The notes under the pieces are model-generated. The model had not been told where the DNA came from and ran no database searches. It saw only the letters and a list, made by a program, of their open reading frames with translations. This document shows positions 10,401 to 24,680 of a stretch of 64,000 bases of DNA, piece after piece (position 1 is the first letter of the stretch; the number at the start of each line of letters is the position of its first letter). The stretch comes from Sabethes cyaneus (lineage: Eukaryota > Arthropoda > Insecta > Diptera > Culicidae). A program made the translations under genes and the position numbers. The stretch lies in contig NC_071354.1 in NCBI RefSeq assembly GCF_943734655.1, positions 227,286,397 through 227,350,396 on the forward strand, written 5' to 3'.

Positions 10401-11840
10401 TTGTAAGAAATATTACCCAAGTTCAATTCAATTGCATTCAAAGTTATTGGGCTTCTTGCGAGTATTTGATAGAAGAATACAAATGAAACTTTAAAACCGG
10501 TCGTCATGGTGAAGTGAAAATCGTTTCATTGACGCTGATTGAAGCAAGTTTTGGAACGAACCAGCGCTGCTTCAGTTGAAACAGAAGCTTCATTACTTTA
10601 TTGTTGAATGACGATTTACTATTGTAAGCGACGTTGCCGAGTCCTGATCTTGTTTCCTAAATTCGTTATTTGGGAACTTCGAATCGTCGTCGGGTTTATA
10701 CAATGGAACATTTGCATGAAAAATACAGCAAAGAGGCCTGTACCTTAAACGGCTTCAAGAGCTATAATTATTTAACCCACAGTTTCACCCTCTTCATCGG
10801 TAGTAGTTGAAGAACCTCGTCAGCATTAACACGCAGTTGGTTTTCTATGAATTTTACAATCTTCTATCGAACTTAATTCTTCTTAGAAAAAGGAATTTAA
10901 AAAAAACTAGGATATTAGAAAACACTGGAAATCCGGTTTTTTACCTTTCCGAACCCGGTATTTCGGTATCCAAAAACTGGTCGGTATTACTGGTTTCGGT
11001 ACTACCGGTACTACCGGTTAGACAGCCCTAGTCCAAACTAAAGTACCGTGAACCGCTAATATGATGCACACGCTAAAAGCTGGTGACTCGGTCCTAATGA
11101 CGAGTGAGTTTGTTTTGTTTCGATCGTGCATCGAGCCGCTATGCTGCCCGTTCTCCCCGTACTCGACACTCGCACTCGACAGTGACTGATTCGAGTCGAG
11201 TTGCACGACATGACTTACAAAATAGAGCCCATAATTATTCGATTTACTGTCCTTGTAACGCTGATGTCTTTTGAGTAGATGTCATTTTTTGTATTAATTT
11301 ACTATCAGGAGAATATTGCACACTGGGGACCCTAATCTCAAAGGCCCGGTGGGCCCTTTGACTCCCAGTCTGCCCCTGCATCTCAATAAGGTATTTTCAA
11401 GCCAATGGATCATTGAAAAAGCTAAAAAATTTCACAGATGGCTCCAGCATAGACATGTTCTGTCAAACACACTCGACGAACGTCTATGACCGACTGTCAA
11501 ACTGCCTTGCAATCTGATTGGTCCACCTATAAAGACCGGTTCATATTAACCATTATCAACCGTCAACAACAACGGAACGGCAAGAAATTATGACGTGTAA
11601 TCTGTATCAGCCTTAAAGTTTACTCTAAATATGCCACGTGGGGCTTTAGTGCCCATCTAGCGGTAAACATGAGCAAAAGCTAACCTACAATGATCCATTA
11701 GCAATCAACGAGAAAGGGTAGGATTCCATTTAATTCTCTTGTATCTTTGTTATAGTAGAATTAAATGGAACTTACATCAACTTTCTTGGTGATTCCTGAA
11801 TTGTACCAAGACTTGTTCGATAATAATTGGAAATTTTACT
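10401..11840. other. Anonymous non-coding DNA
   Basis: No recognisable gene. Near 10930-11020 the words CCGGTA and TACTGG recur, forming a short degenerate repeat. A perfect 14-bp hairpin lies at 11724-11770. Confidence 0.45.
11724..11770. other. Perfect 14-bp inverted repeat
   Basis: TTCCATTTAATTCT (11724-11737) pairs with AGAATTAAATGGAA (11757-11770) across a 19-nt loop. It is too short for a typical pre-miRNA and could be a decayed palindromic element. Confidence 0.75.
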
Positions 11841-12285
11841 AACCAATCACAAAGCGACAATTTCTAGCACGACCGAGTTAAAGTTATTTTCAATTTTTCA
11901 ATGACGCGCATTGAAAATCAATAGCTTTCTATATTTTCAATATTTTTCAAATCGATTTTCCGATCAATTGGTGTAAATATCTTGGAAATCTATTAAAAAT
12001 TGACTCAATCATAAGCCGAAGCATGAAAACGCGTTTCTACTTTGATGACGTCATTTCCAACAACCAATCACGAAGCGAGAATTCTGGTAAAACATAGGTT
12101 CATTATTTTCAAGTTTTCAATAGTTCAACAGCAAGAATTCATACTTTTCTGCATTTGGGTCAATTCTTAGAAGATTTTCTGATCGATTGGTGTAAGAATA
12201 TTGAAAATCGATCGGAAAACCGCTGAGCTATTAGCGCTCAAAACCTGTCATTTTTCGTGACGCTCGCATTTTTCGATTTTTTGAC
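11841..12285. repeat. Two-copy tandem repeat of about 220 bp
   Basis: AACCAATCACAAAGCGACAA at 11841 recurs as AACCAATCACGAAGCGAGAA at 12062. About 120 bp into each unit TTCCGATCAATTGGTGTAA recurs as TTCTGATCGATTGGTGTAA. Each unit therefore spans about 221 bp, with the second ending near the purine tract. No coding potential is visible. Confidence 0.75.
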
Positions 12286-12337
12286 ATGACACCCTATCTC
12301 AAATCTTGCCGTAACACGTAGTCCTACGTCAAAAACG

Positions 12338-12940
12338 AACCATGAAAAGGGGATGGGATAAAATCGGAAGAAAAAACGAAAAACAGTACAGTAGAAAATC
12401 AGGACACAGGAAAAGGGCGGAAAAACGGCAACAGGAAATGAAAGAAACAGCGGAAAATAGGAAAACGATAGAGAAAAAAAAGAAAAACGAGACACAAGAA
12501 ACCAAAAGGGAAACGATTGAGAAAACCAGGTAAATGGGAAAATGAGCTTAAACAGGGTATAAAAGTAGAAAATAGAGACAAAAAAACAAGAAAATGGGAT
12601 AGAAAAATAAGAAATTTTAAACGGTAAATACAGTTTAAAGAGATTAGTAAAACGGAAGAAAAAGACGAAAAACGGCAAATAAAAAGTAATTACCGAAGAG
12701 AAAAGGGAAATGGGAGCCAAAAACAGAATCAATGTGACAGAAAAAAATTAAGCATTAAAAAGAGGAAAAACGGAACGCACAAAGAAGAAGAAAATTGAGA
12801 ATGGAGAGAGTTAAAAGAAGTTAGAAAATGACAAAAACCGCAACGTTCAAAGTTGCATATGACTCTGTAATTAAAAAACTTGCGAAAGAGCGAAATAGAA
12901 AGTAAGATAAAGCAATGAGACAGATAAACCAAGTAGAACC
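12338..12940 (+). repeat. Degenerate purine-rich satellite, tract 1
   Basis: About 600 bp is overwhelmingly A/G on this strand, built from variants of GAGAAAAACGGGAAA with scattered CG and CA dinucleotides. The minus strand gives long Phe/Ser/Leu-rich frames that are composition artefacts. The same family recurs at 25090-26045 in this orientation and at 16540-17640 in the opposite orientation. A shorter purine patch follows at 13150-13240. Confidence 0.8.
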
Positions 12941-15633
<2,693 letters not shown>

Positions 15634-15639
15634 TATAAT

Positions 15640-15990
15640 TGCGCGATTTCGCCTAACTTTGGTTCACTTTTGATTTATCTTTGATCCGTTTCCCGTTTTT
15701 GGTTCAATTTTGTTCCTGATTAGAGGCAATTTTAATGTGACTTTGGTCCAATTTTAGTTTTCAACTTTTTATGGTCCTATTGTGGTGTATTTTTGGCCCA
15801 ATTTTCAATCAATTTTGTTTCATTTTTGGTATACTTATAGTCCTATTGTAACCTAATTTTAGTTCAATTTCAGGTAAATTTTAGTTCATTTTGGTTCGAT
15901 TTTAATACAGTTTTCGCTCAATTTTGGCTCTATTTGGATCTTCATATAGTGCAACTTTAGTCCCATTATAGTTCATCCCGGCCTCCATTC
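15640..15990 (+). repeat. Degenerate tandem repeat of about 12 bp, GGTTCAATTTT-like
   Basis: Words such as TTGGTTCAATTTTG, TTGGTCCAATTTTAG and TTAGTTCAATTTCAG recur every 10-14 bp over about 350 bp, directly after the AC array. It is strongly T-rich and non-coding. Confidence 0.65.
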
Positions 15991-16429
15991 GACAATAATT
16001 TGCATTAGCCCTTGCCCAATCCTTAGCCATAGCTTTGAGCTCGGCGAAAAGCAGACAACTTCAATTTTTTGAACATTCGTTCGCTAACAGGGCCCGGCAC
16101 TCGATGCGTAAACCATTCAAAAAGCCATAAATGCGGGTTGGAAATTGATTTTTATTTATTTCAGAGTATAGAATTTGTGAAAATAATCAAAAATTCGAAA
16201 TCAATTCACTTTGGCTCGATATGATCACCTTTTTCCTCGACTACAGCTTTGAGCTGATCAAAACACGAATCGCAAGCTGCCCGAATGCAACTTACTGGCC
16301 CCGTCTCGAGGCTGGTGTAATATTTTTGGTTCGCACCTTACTCTTCAAAACGACCCAGAGAGAATGATAATCCATTAGGTTTGCGCCAGAGGAATTCGAA
16401 AGCCATTGTGTGTGTGTCATGTGGTGAGA
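15991..16429. other. Non-coding spacer
   Basis: No recognisable gene. It separates two degenerate satellite blocks. Confidence 0.4.
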
Positions 16430-17820
16430 ATTTGATATTGGACATTAAATTAGACTTGAATTTGGGCTAATTTGAACTTCAATGTTTTCTTCAAACTGGG
16501 CATAGACACGAAATTAGACTTGAAATTACACGTTTTACGTCTTTTGTCTTTTTGCTCTAGTCCCGTTTTTCACGTTTTGTGCTGGGTTTTCTCTTTTTCT
16601 GCACCGTTTTCTTAATTTTTAATCTCTCTTTCTCTCCGTTTTTCCTCTTTTTCTCTCGTTTTCCTTTTTTTCTGTCCCGTGTTTCCTGTTTCATTATTTC
16701 GTTTATCTTCGTTTCCTGTTCCTATTTTCTTATTTTCAGTCTTGTTTTTTCACCTGCTATTCACTTGTTTTTCTGTTATTTTCTTTCCCGTTTCGATCTT
16801 TTTTAACTCTATTTATCCCCTTTCCTTCTCGTTTCTCGTCTTCATCTCTTTTTGTTGCCCTGTTTTTTCGTCTTTTCTGTTTTTTATCTCCCATATTTCT
16901 TTTATTTTTCAATCCATTTTTCTTGTTGTTCATTTCCTCTTTGTATATCCTATTTTCCATTGTTATATCCTGTTTGACCTTGTTTGCCGTTTTTCTCGTT
17001 TCCTCCATCGGTTTTTTTCCTTTCTCGTTATTCTTCTTTTTCCAAGGCAAGTTTTTTGTCTCGTCATTTCTTTCTGCCTGCTGTTTCCTGTTTCAATGTT
17101 CCTTAACTTTTCTTTTCCTGTCCCGTGTTTCGCGCTTGTCCTGAGTCCTGAATTTCGTTTTTTGTCTTTCTTCTTCCGGTTTTCTCCGTCTCTCTTCTTT
17201 TCCTCGCTCGTTCTACCCATTTTCGATTTTTTTTTTCTCTTTTTTCGGTCCCGGTGTCTTCTTTTTTCGCTTTTCAACTCCTTTTCCGTCCCATTATTCG
17301 TTTGTTCGTCGTTTGTTTTGATTCATCGTTAATTTGGTCCAATCCTTCTGTTATTATATTCTGCTTTTCCTCCTTTTCTGTCACGCACTGTTTTTCTGTT
17401 TCGTTTCATTGCTTTTACTTTCTGTTTTCATCCTTTCCTCCCCATTCTATTTTCATTTTTGTGTCGTTTTCCCTCTTTTTTTTTGTCCAGTGTATCCTCA
17501 TACTCTTTCTCGTTTGATTCGGTTTTGGGGTTCTTTCTTCTTTTCCATGTTCTTCTTTGCAGTCTCCCTTGCTTTTCCCTCTTGTTCTCTCCCATTTTCT
17601 TCTTTCAACCTTTTTTCTTTTCTTATGGATCGTTTTCCGGCAAAAAATGTTATCGTGAAAAAATTATCATTAAAATATTTGAAATTGACCAAAAAAATAT
17701 TTAAAAAATTTCCATGTGACATAACATAACTTAAAATTAGATTTAAAAATGGCAATAAATGGTTTTAAATGGACTAGAAACTAGACTCGCAGTTGGAATT
17801 GAAATCAGACTTACAATAAT
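16430..17820 (-). repeat. Composite satellite: pyrimidine tract with GAAATTAGACTTG-type borders
   Basis: A pyrimidine-rich core (about 16540-17640) consists of variants of TCCCGTTTTTC and CTCGTTTTCC. It is bordered on both sides by a second degenerate repeat: AAATTAGACTTGAATTTGG and GAAATTAGACTTGAAATTA at 16445-16535, then ATTAGATTTAAAAATGG and GAAATCAGACTTACAA at 17730-17818. Both borders have the same orientation. The long Phe/Ser-rich frames across the core (for example 16679-17332) follow from composition. The 25-26 kb block carries the same two components in inverted orientation. Confidence 0.72.
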
Positions 17821-18089
17821 AACAAAAGTAATGATCAATTAAATTCAATGCTCCGAATCCGAACTTCTGAGTCTGGATTACTAAAATTATTTTGTTTTAC
17901 ATAAATATTTACAGAGCAGGTGACATGAAGTTTGACGGTGTTTGGTTTCGTTCCTAATTTTTAAAAGAAATTATAGCCATTTCCTCAGTAATAAAACATC
18001 TTCAGCAAAATCTGACAATACTGGTATCTCCTCGATGGATTCAATGGACGTAGACCAGTCATCGTATTGCCAAGGCCATTTCCACGTCT

Positions 18090-18195
18090 AAATCTGCATT
18101 TTAAGCCAAATCCAGGTCCAAATTCAAGTCCAAGTCCAAGTTGAAGTCCAAATCCAAGTCCAAGTCCAAATCCAGGCCCAAGTTCAAGGCCAATT
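18090..18195. repeat. (AAGTCC)n-like hexamer minisatellite
   Basis: CCAAATCC, CAAGTCC and CCAGGTCC alternate in six-base steps for about 100 bp. The minus strand encodes a Gly-Leu-Gly-Phe artefact. It lies close to the composite satellite and may be an expanded relative of its GGACTT border word. Confidence 0.8.
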
Positions 18196-18199
18196 CTAA

Positions 18200-20990
18200 G
18201 GGGTCCTACAGCCACAACAGCATGTGGTCGTGGTTCGGTTACGGCTGGTGATTAAATGGATCGGGTTTATTCTCAGGCTCCTCTACATATTTTCGTTCTA
18301 CTCAATTCTGCATTTACCAATAATGAAGCCTCATGCCACGGCAAGTTGTAAGAATGTTACCGACTTTTTGCCCAAGAACCAATTATAACTTGTTCACAAC
18401 ATACCGCAATAAAACCCTTATAAAATTTAAATAAAACCAAGCGGATTTAGAATTGTTACTTAGGTTGGTACTAACAGAGACATATTTCAAATATCTTAGT
18501 CAGATTGAAATGAAATATAAAAACAAATAAAAATGATAAAAGCAACCGAAAAGTCTACACAATGGCGTTTTTGATTTGAAAATATTCTATTTTATTTACA
18601 AATGATACATAAGCTTAATGATTAACTAGGTTACTGTTCATAAGGAGCTGCTTAATCAGAAGATACACGCACCTGGGAGTTGTTTTCAAATTTTATTCTG
18701 TTTGCTTGCTTCAGACAACAATCTCAGCTGTACAACCTTGAGCTTCGCACGGATGCCGGTAATCCCCATCCAATAAGAAAGTTGTTACTCTTGAACGCAA
18801 AAGAAACGGTACTGGCTGGGCAGCATGCTACCGACCGGCTATAACCGTAGAGAAAGTATCTACTAATTTTCTTGATGGTCTACCTTCGTGGCCCTTAGCT
18901 GCTTGGTAGGACGGTCTGGCTTCGCCATGGCAGCTGCCTTCTTCGCTACCCTGTAGATATTGTGAATAACAATAAATATGGACCGAGAAAACATGACTCA
19001 GAAAACGATGAATAATTGAGAAGCTAACAATTCAACCAACAGCCGCATCATAAACCAATCAAATAAATGGGAAGTCAGGCTCGTCTAGCAAAGTAGGAGG
19101 AGGATCTCAACAACGCGTGGAACAACTTAAAACTATAATGTTTTGCACAACATTTTTTTTATAATTTGGCTAGAGTGATCGCCATATTGCTTCCAATTCA
19201 AACCGAGGGCAACAGTTTGAACAATACTTTAATCCCAGGGGCTAGCTGAGAATTACGGAATTAAACATCCGGGAAGTGAATCCATGCAATTTACGGATCT
19301 TCCAACCAGCTTGTAATGCAACAGTATAACTGGAGGGCATGTGGCACAATCGTATAAATCCCAGCACACGCGTTCCCATACCAGATACGAGGCACAGAGG
19401 CAAAGGCAATGAACCAATTTAATAGCTAGACAGACAAACGGCAGACTCAATTGGTATAGCATAAGACATGTGGAGTGTATTCTTCAATGTATCATTTCTA
19501 TACTTGTACTGCTGGCTGCTTGCCTTGCCTTGTGAAATTGTGAAAGGCTGCAGGAAGACAACCACTAATCTAATTAGAAAGCACAAGTTAATGAGATATT
19601 CCACCCGTGTGGCAGGCAGAACACACTGTCGACTTCGAAATCGACAGCCACGACGAACGACGAGAATTTTCCAGAGACCAACCTCCCGCCAGGTTAACTC
19701 AATTAGTATTTTCAGGGGCACGCTTTTGCGACGACACGACGAATGATAAAAGCACGCTTTTGAATCATACCGACATACGTATAGTGACGTGCATGTTGTC
19801 GCGACAACATTCGCTCCAAGCAAGAAAAAAAGAAATACTCGCTGTTATCGGCTCGTTTGTCGTTGCTCGTTGCGGGAAAAGTTGTGTCCTCCTTCTGTTC
19901 GCCTTCGACACTTCGCAAAACTGCCGCCGCCGTCGCAGCACATCTGCCGAAGAAAATCCAGCAATCAGACGACGACCGACGCGCAGCAGCATCTGCCGGC
20001 AGCAGCGAAGCTCTTCACAACTCAACTTTATTACAGTGAAAAGCTTTTCCATACTGTGCGCTCATGTAGTACGTAATGAAATTAAATTTTTACTACCGCA
20101 GTACGATGGCTCCAGTCGATGGCATATTGGCTGATAAAATCCGCCGCTGCTGCTGCTCGGTACAAGTTTTCCCTCCTTTGTTACCAGGCGAGCAAAACGG
20201 TGTTCTTCTGTGCGATGTAGCCTTTTCCAGGTGATTGAATGTTGTACGTACGATCCCCGGGGGGAGGAAAACTTGCAGGCACAACTTGCTGGTGTGATTT
20301 GAGAAGTTTTTGCATGGAACGTTGTTAACTTCGATGCTAGTAGCATTTTTACGCGAACTAAACTTGAGCTCGCGAAATGTCGGAAACTTGTAGGTACCTA
20401 CGAGAGCTCACTCGTCTAGAGTAAGTGCTAATGGCGAATAGAGAACCCCTGGAATCAACTTCCATTATCACACTTCTCAAATTGCTCCTCTGGCTTTTGT
20501 TTTTCTGCATCGCTTTTATGATGAATTGCCACATCCAGTGTCTAAAAATAGAACGGGAAAAATCAATAGAAAGCTGCAGTTTTCCTCTGACTTCTGACGG
20601 TGGTTTGCAAAATCAGGATCAAACAGTGTGATTCATCCGAGAGCATATTTTTATTTATTACTGTTTTTTTTTTCCTTTGATGGTTGAAAAATATTATACT
20701 GATAAGGCTGTGAAAAAAGCACTACTCCTAATGCAGGCACTATTAATAGATTTTACTGATGGATTTTCATAGTTACTGAATAATATTTCTGTGCAGGAAA
20801 AATTTTCCGATATTATCCGGCTGAACGATGTGTGAAACTATTTGTCGAGTGTTTTCATAGCACGCAGTTTCACTCTCGCTCTGTTGATTTACTATTGATG
20901 GAAAACATATTTTCTCCCACCGAAGAACAACCTGAATCCCTCAATACATTGGAATAAAGACTGATGGGCGATTTATAGAAATTATCCACT
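18200..20990. other. Anonymous non-coding DNA with possible exon-like pieces
   Basis: No known gene can be named. A minus-strand segment at 18863-18950 reads RVAKKAAAMAKPDRPTKQLR and onward to a TAG, directly after an acceptor-like ATATCTACAG, but with no partner exon in view. 19600-20060 is GC-richer, with CGACGA and GCAGCA words reminiscent of insect 5' untranslated DNA. Neither is strong enough to call. Confidence 0.35.
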
Positions 20991-20994
20991 TAGT

Positions 20995-21200
20995 TTCCGC
21001 TTAGTTAGTTACGAGGTATGATGCTTGCCTAACAAATCAGTCATCGTATGTTCGAATTCCGGCTAAGCGGAGCTGCTAGAAAGAGTCAGTAGGATTATTG
21101 CACTAGCCACGCAACTGTCCTGTTAGTAGGGTACAGCCGGTTGTGAAGTCTGTCGGTAAAAAAGGGTCAAGCCTTAGAAAGACGTCCAAGGTCTCGCACT
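20995..21200 (+). mobile_element. tRNA-derived SINE, family 1, copy A
   Basis: The head has RNA polymerase III promoter-like boxes: TAGTTACGAGGTATG (A box) and TATGTTCGAATTCCG (B box, about 21047-21061). The body contains TTGCACTAGCCACGCAACTG and GAAGTCTGTCGGTAAAAAAG. The same body recurs at 31999-32110 and, inverted, at 24310-24460. The tRNA fold is lost beyond the boxes, so this is a SINE and not a tRNA gene. The 3' limit is approximate. Confidence 0.72.
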
Positions 21201-21594
21201 TAGTTTCGGCAGGATTGTATGTCAACAGCAGCTGTTGGAAATTGACGTAAATAGAAAATGATCTGCACGGGTTAAGTCTAAAATTTTCCATAACGTTACC
21301 AATTGTCTTTGAGAAGAAATAATACATGTACACTCCCAGACCAACACACGGAATTTATCCACATTTTTTATTTAAATCCTCCACGGTTTATTTCTAACTA
21401 TATGTCAGCAACAACCATCAAACTTGGATTTATTTTCATCGATCGGATCATTTTCATCGGATCGGATCTGCTATGTCGCAAAGTTGAAGAACTATTCGAT
21501 TGGGCAAAACTTTCAAGAGCTAAAAGTAACTGATTTTAGCAGATGTTTCAAATTAAAAAATATCTTCTGAAAATGAACTTGCATTGATTCTAGT
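21201..21594. other. Non-coding spacer
   Basis: No gene recognised. TTTTAGCAGATGTTTCAAATT at about 21535 resembles TTTTAGCAGGTGTCTAAATT inside the 8.9-kb MITE (about 9122), a weak dispersed-repeat match. Confidence 0.4.
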
Positions 21595-21835
21595 TCGTTG
21601 CATCATAATATTATTTTGCCGGTTAGAGCTCATGACCATAACACAAGGTACGCTAATAACTTGGCAAGGTCCCGAGCACTCAGTACCCTTGATCAAACGC
21701 GAATATCTGTTTACGGCCCTTCTGCATGTAATAAAATTCCAGAGCACTTTAGGCTAATCAACAATAGACTGCTATTTAAGAAAAGCTTGAAACAGTATTA
21801 CAAGTCTAAAGTCAATATATTCATAATTTAATTTC
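21595..21835 (+). pseudogene. C-terminal tail of a CR1/Jockey-group non-LTR retrotransposon
   Basis: This short frame reads HDHNTRYANNLARSRALSTL, then SVYGPSACNKIPEHFR and KKSLKQYYKS before the stop at about 21829. The pattern H-x-Y/H-N-T-R-x-x-N, then a G-P-x-x-W/C-N-x-I/L-P block, then F-K-K-x-L-K-x-Y is the standard C-terminus of LINE RT proteins in the CR1/Jockey group. Everything upstream is missing, as in a 5'-truncated insertion. The following AT-rich stretch to about 21950 may be its 3' untranslated region. Confidence 0.65.
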
Positions 21836-22194
21836 GAGTCAACCACAGCTTAATGTTAGTAAATACACTCTATAAATGTTTAGGTAAAAATATTTCTTAT
21901 TTGTAACCTGTATTGTAAAAACCACTATTTATGTTTATTTAGATTTTTGGGATCCCTTCAAAGTTCCACTGGGAATCCCCTTTTCGTAGTTATTATGTCT
22001 ATTCATCACTTTCAAACACACCAATTAATTACACGTCCTATTTTATATTCTAATATATCTTTTTCGTTGTTCATTACTTTGGATGAGTCCATTACCAGGG
22101 GGCTCGTACTCAGAGCTTTTTGGTGTGGGAGTAGTGGAGGGTTATTTAAAAAAAAATGGTCGGATTTGGAGTGTTTTGACAGTAGTTTGTTTTG
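21836..22194. other. Non-coding spacer
   Basis: AT-rich; the first part may be the 3' end of the preceding LINE fragment. No gene is recognised. Confidence 0.4.
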
Positions 22195-23150
22195 AAATGA
22201 TTCCTCAGTGTTGAACAGTTCGTCACGAAAGAAAAGATGGTTTTATGGTTGATGGATGCCGTGAACCGAAAATTAATTTTAGACATTAACTTCGAACATC
22301 TGACGCAATCAGGCCCAAATATCGCGAAATCCTTAAAATTGGATCGTGTGCAGCGTTGTCAAACATTTTTGCGAGTTGCATACCATCGATCGGCAGGATC
22401 CTAGTCGTAATGGAAACATGGATCGGAAGTTGCTTTTGAAGGTGTTGAGAACGATTAGGGAAACCCCAGGGATGTCAAATTATGATATCACCAAGAAGTT
22501 CAACACTGTCAGCCAGGATTCGTCTGCGAGTAGGATTTCCATATTTTCGGGCCAGTAAGAAACCCAACAGGACACTGAAGCAGAATCCAAAAGACCAGAA
22601 GACGTGCCGGAAGTTTTATAATGATGCAAAGGATACATCCTTATGCACGACGAAATTCGCAAGAAAACTTATGATCTGGCAAGGTGGTTGCAGCTGTGGA
22701 CAAAAAACCCAGTTTTTCGTGACAAACAAGATTATGGATTCCAAAATGTACAAGCAGGAAGGAGTGCCTAAAAATATATTCTTCCGTACGTTAAAGCTCA
22801 CAATAGTCCTGTAAAGTTTCAGCCTGAATTGACAAGTTGCCACTAGAGCGGAGAAGTGCTACAGTGTTATCGAGACATTGCAATGGGGTGGATTTTTTCG
22901 AGAAGGACATCAATCAACCCAACAACCCCTCAATTCCACTCAATTCCGCTCAATTGAAAGAGCATAGTGGGCAATCGTCAAACAGAAGTTAAAGAAGAGT
23001 GGAGAGGTGACTTGGAATGCGACAAACATGAAATTGGTGGAACAAAGTGGTCGCTCAGGTTAGCCAGCAGAATGTCCAAAATATGATGAGTTCGAAAAAA
23101 AGCACGAGATTTCATCAATACCAAAACGGTAAAATTACTTTTGTTATTCT
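22195..23150 (+). mobile_element. Decayed IS630-Tc1-mariner element, DD37E type
   Basis: Plus-strand transposase remnants lie in several frames. An N-terminal part reads KLLLKVLRTIRETPGMSNYD (about 22420-22480), followed by a frameshift, then LMIWQGGCSCGQKTQFFVTN (22670-22730), a decayed catalytic block FQPELTSCH and an INPTNPS segment (about 22910-22930). The order matches the intact-looking element at 59.0-60.2 kb (MIWQATCSCGKWSAPFVTT, then FWLDLASC, then NPPNAPELRPIENY). The element is heavily mutated and its terminal repeats were not found, so the ends are approximate. Confidence 0.6.
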
Positions 23151-23169
23151 TCCATTACGGTGCAATAAA

Positions 23170-24680
23170 TAACCATTATTTTGAGTACTCAACATACCAG
23201 GTGGGCTATATGGGGGTCCGTGCTTTCACTCTCCAACAAATCCTACGGAAACGTTGAGAGTACAACGTATCCACGCATCCCATTTTCGTGGAATTAAGGG
23301 CAACATATGATACAGTCGAGCGCAAACAGCTTTGACAGATAATGCAGGAAAACGGGTTTCTGGCCAAACTAACGCGGCTGATCAAAGCTGGAGCGAATGA
23401 TACATACATGTGTGTTTTGGGAGCATTCTTGAGTGCCTTCGAATCGCCCGGATGATTTCGGCAAATAGATGAACTCTCCTGTACATATCGACATCGCTAT
23501 TGAAGGTGTGATTTGGCGAATGGGCATAGAAATGAGAGGAACGATCTTTGGCAAAAGTAGCCAACTCCTAGGCTTCGCAGACGACCTCGACATCATTACT
23601 AGACACCGAAGGCAATCTACGTTAAACTAAAAAAACTTGGAAGAAAAATCAACAAAAATTATCGTACCTCACATTTAGCCTGAACACTAGCACCATCTAT
23701 GATCGTCATTCCCAAATATCAAATAGCAACATGGGTATCCCTCGAAGAAGCAAGTATTTTTTATGGGAAATTCCCCTTCTTTCGTCAAAAAGCGCCATTT
23801 TGACCAAAACAGAGACATTCCCAACTAAGCCCAAATTTGAAATGACGGTTTTGTCGGTACGAAGAATGGAAAACGAGTGTTATGTCTGTTTGTCTGTGCT
23901 AAAACAAAGGCTAGGAGGATGGGATTACAAATCAATGCCTCGAAAACCAAATATATGGTAGGAATAGGCTCCAGAGAAAATAACGTTTGCCTCACACGGA
24001 CAGTGACTATTGACGGCGATGAACTGGGAGTGGTTAACGAGTTCGAATATTTGGGATCTCTGGTCACCTTCGACAATAATACGAGTAAGGAGATTCAACG
24101 ACACATTCAAGCGGGAAATCGAGCCTACTTTTCCCTCCGCAAGGCACAGGACGAAAGGTGTTGCGGGCTAGTTTTGGCGGAGTACGAACGGAAAGCGGAG
24201 AGTGGCGTAGACGTATGAACCAAGAATTGCAGACACTACTTGGTGAAAGTTGGGAGACTACGGTGGGCCGGCCACGCCGCCAGAATGCTGGACCAGCAAA
24301 GCAAAGCCATGGGTAGATAAACGTCCTTAAGAACATGACCCGTTTTTATCGACAGACTTCGCAGCCGGTTATTAGAGCACAGGAAAATTACGAGGCCAAT
24401 GCAAAGATCTTACGGACTCTGTAGCGGCACCGCCTGTCGAGATTCGAACATACGAACAGGCAGGACTACTGTGCAGTGAAATCCGCTTTCTTCAATAACC
24501 CCAACGGCACCAGGAATAGAGGGGCCTAACGTGCTAGATGGCCCGATCAGGTTGAAGCCAACTTCCGTGTGTTGAGACGCTCAACGAAGTAGCGACGAGC
24601 AGCCCAGGACCGAGTACAGAGGAGAGGAATTCTTGATAGGGCAAGAGGTACCCCGCCTCTCTGCAAAAAAAGGAGAAATA
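23170..24680 (+). mobile_element. RTE-clade retrotransposon, 5'-truncated and decayed, with a SINE insertion
   Basis: It starts within the RT at a GGGVRAFTLQQIL-like stretch, continues through a FVELRATYDTVERKQL variant of the FKAAYD block (about 23290-23330) and a GFADDLDII catalytic block (about 23571-23595), then GLQINASKTKYMVGIGSR and the C-terminal LRWAGHAARM (24260-24290). The tail reads NNPNGTRNRG and on to CCCCGCCTCTCTGC near 24655. Many frameshifts are present, and the stretch between 23620 and 23890 is largely unalignable. A SINE in the opposite orientation interrupts it at about 24300-24475. Confidence 0.75.
24300..24475 (-). mobile_element. tRNA-derived SINE, family 1, copy B
   Basis: Read on the minus strand, GTATGTTCGAATCTCGACAG (B box) is followed by TTGCATTGGCCTCGTAATTT and GCGAAGTCTGTCGATAAAAA. 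This is the same order as copy A at 20995. It separates MLDQQSK from FFNNPNG of the host RTE frame, so it inserted after that RTE. Exact ends and the target duplication were not resolved. Confidence 0.65.

Noticed and set aside
16679..17332. 217-codon Phe/Ser/Leu-rich frame resembling a membrane protein
   Set aside because: It lies in the pyrimidine satellite. Low stop density there is a compositional effect, and the text has no transmembrane topology or family pattern.
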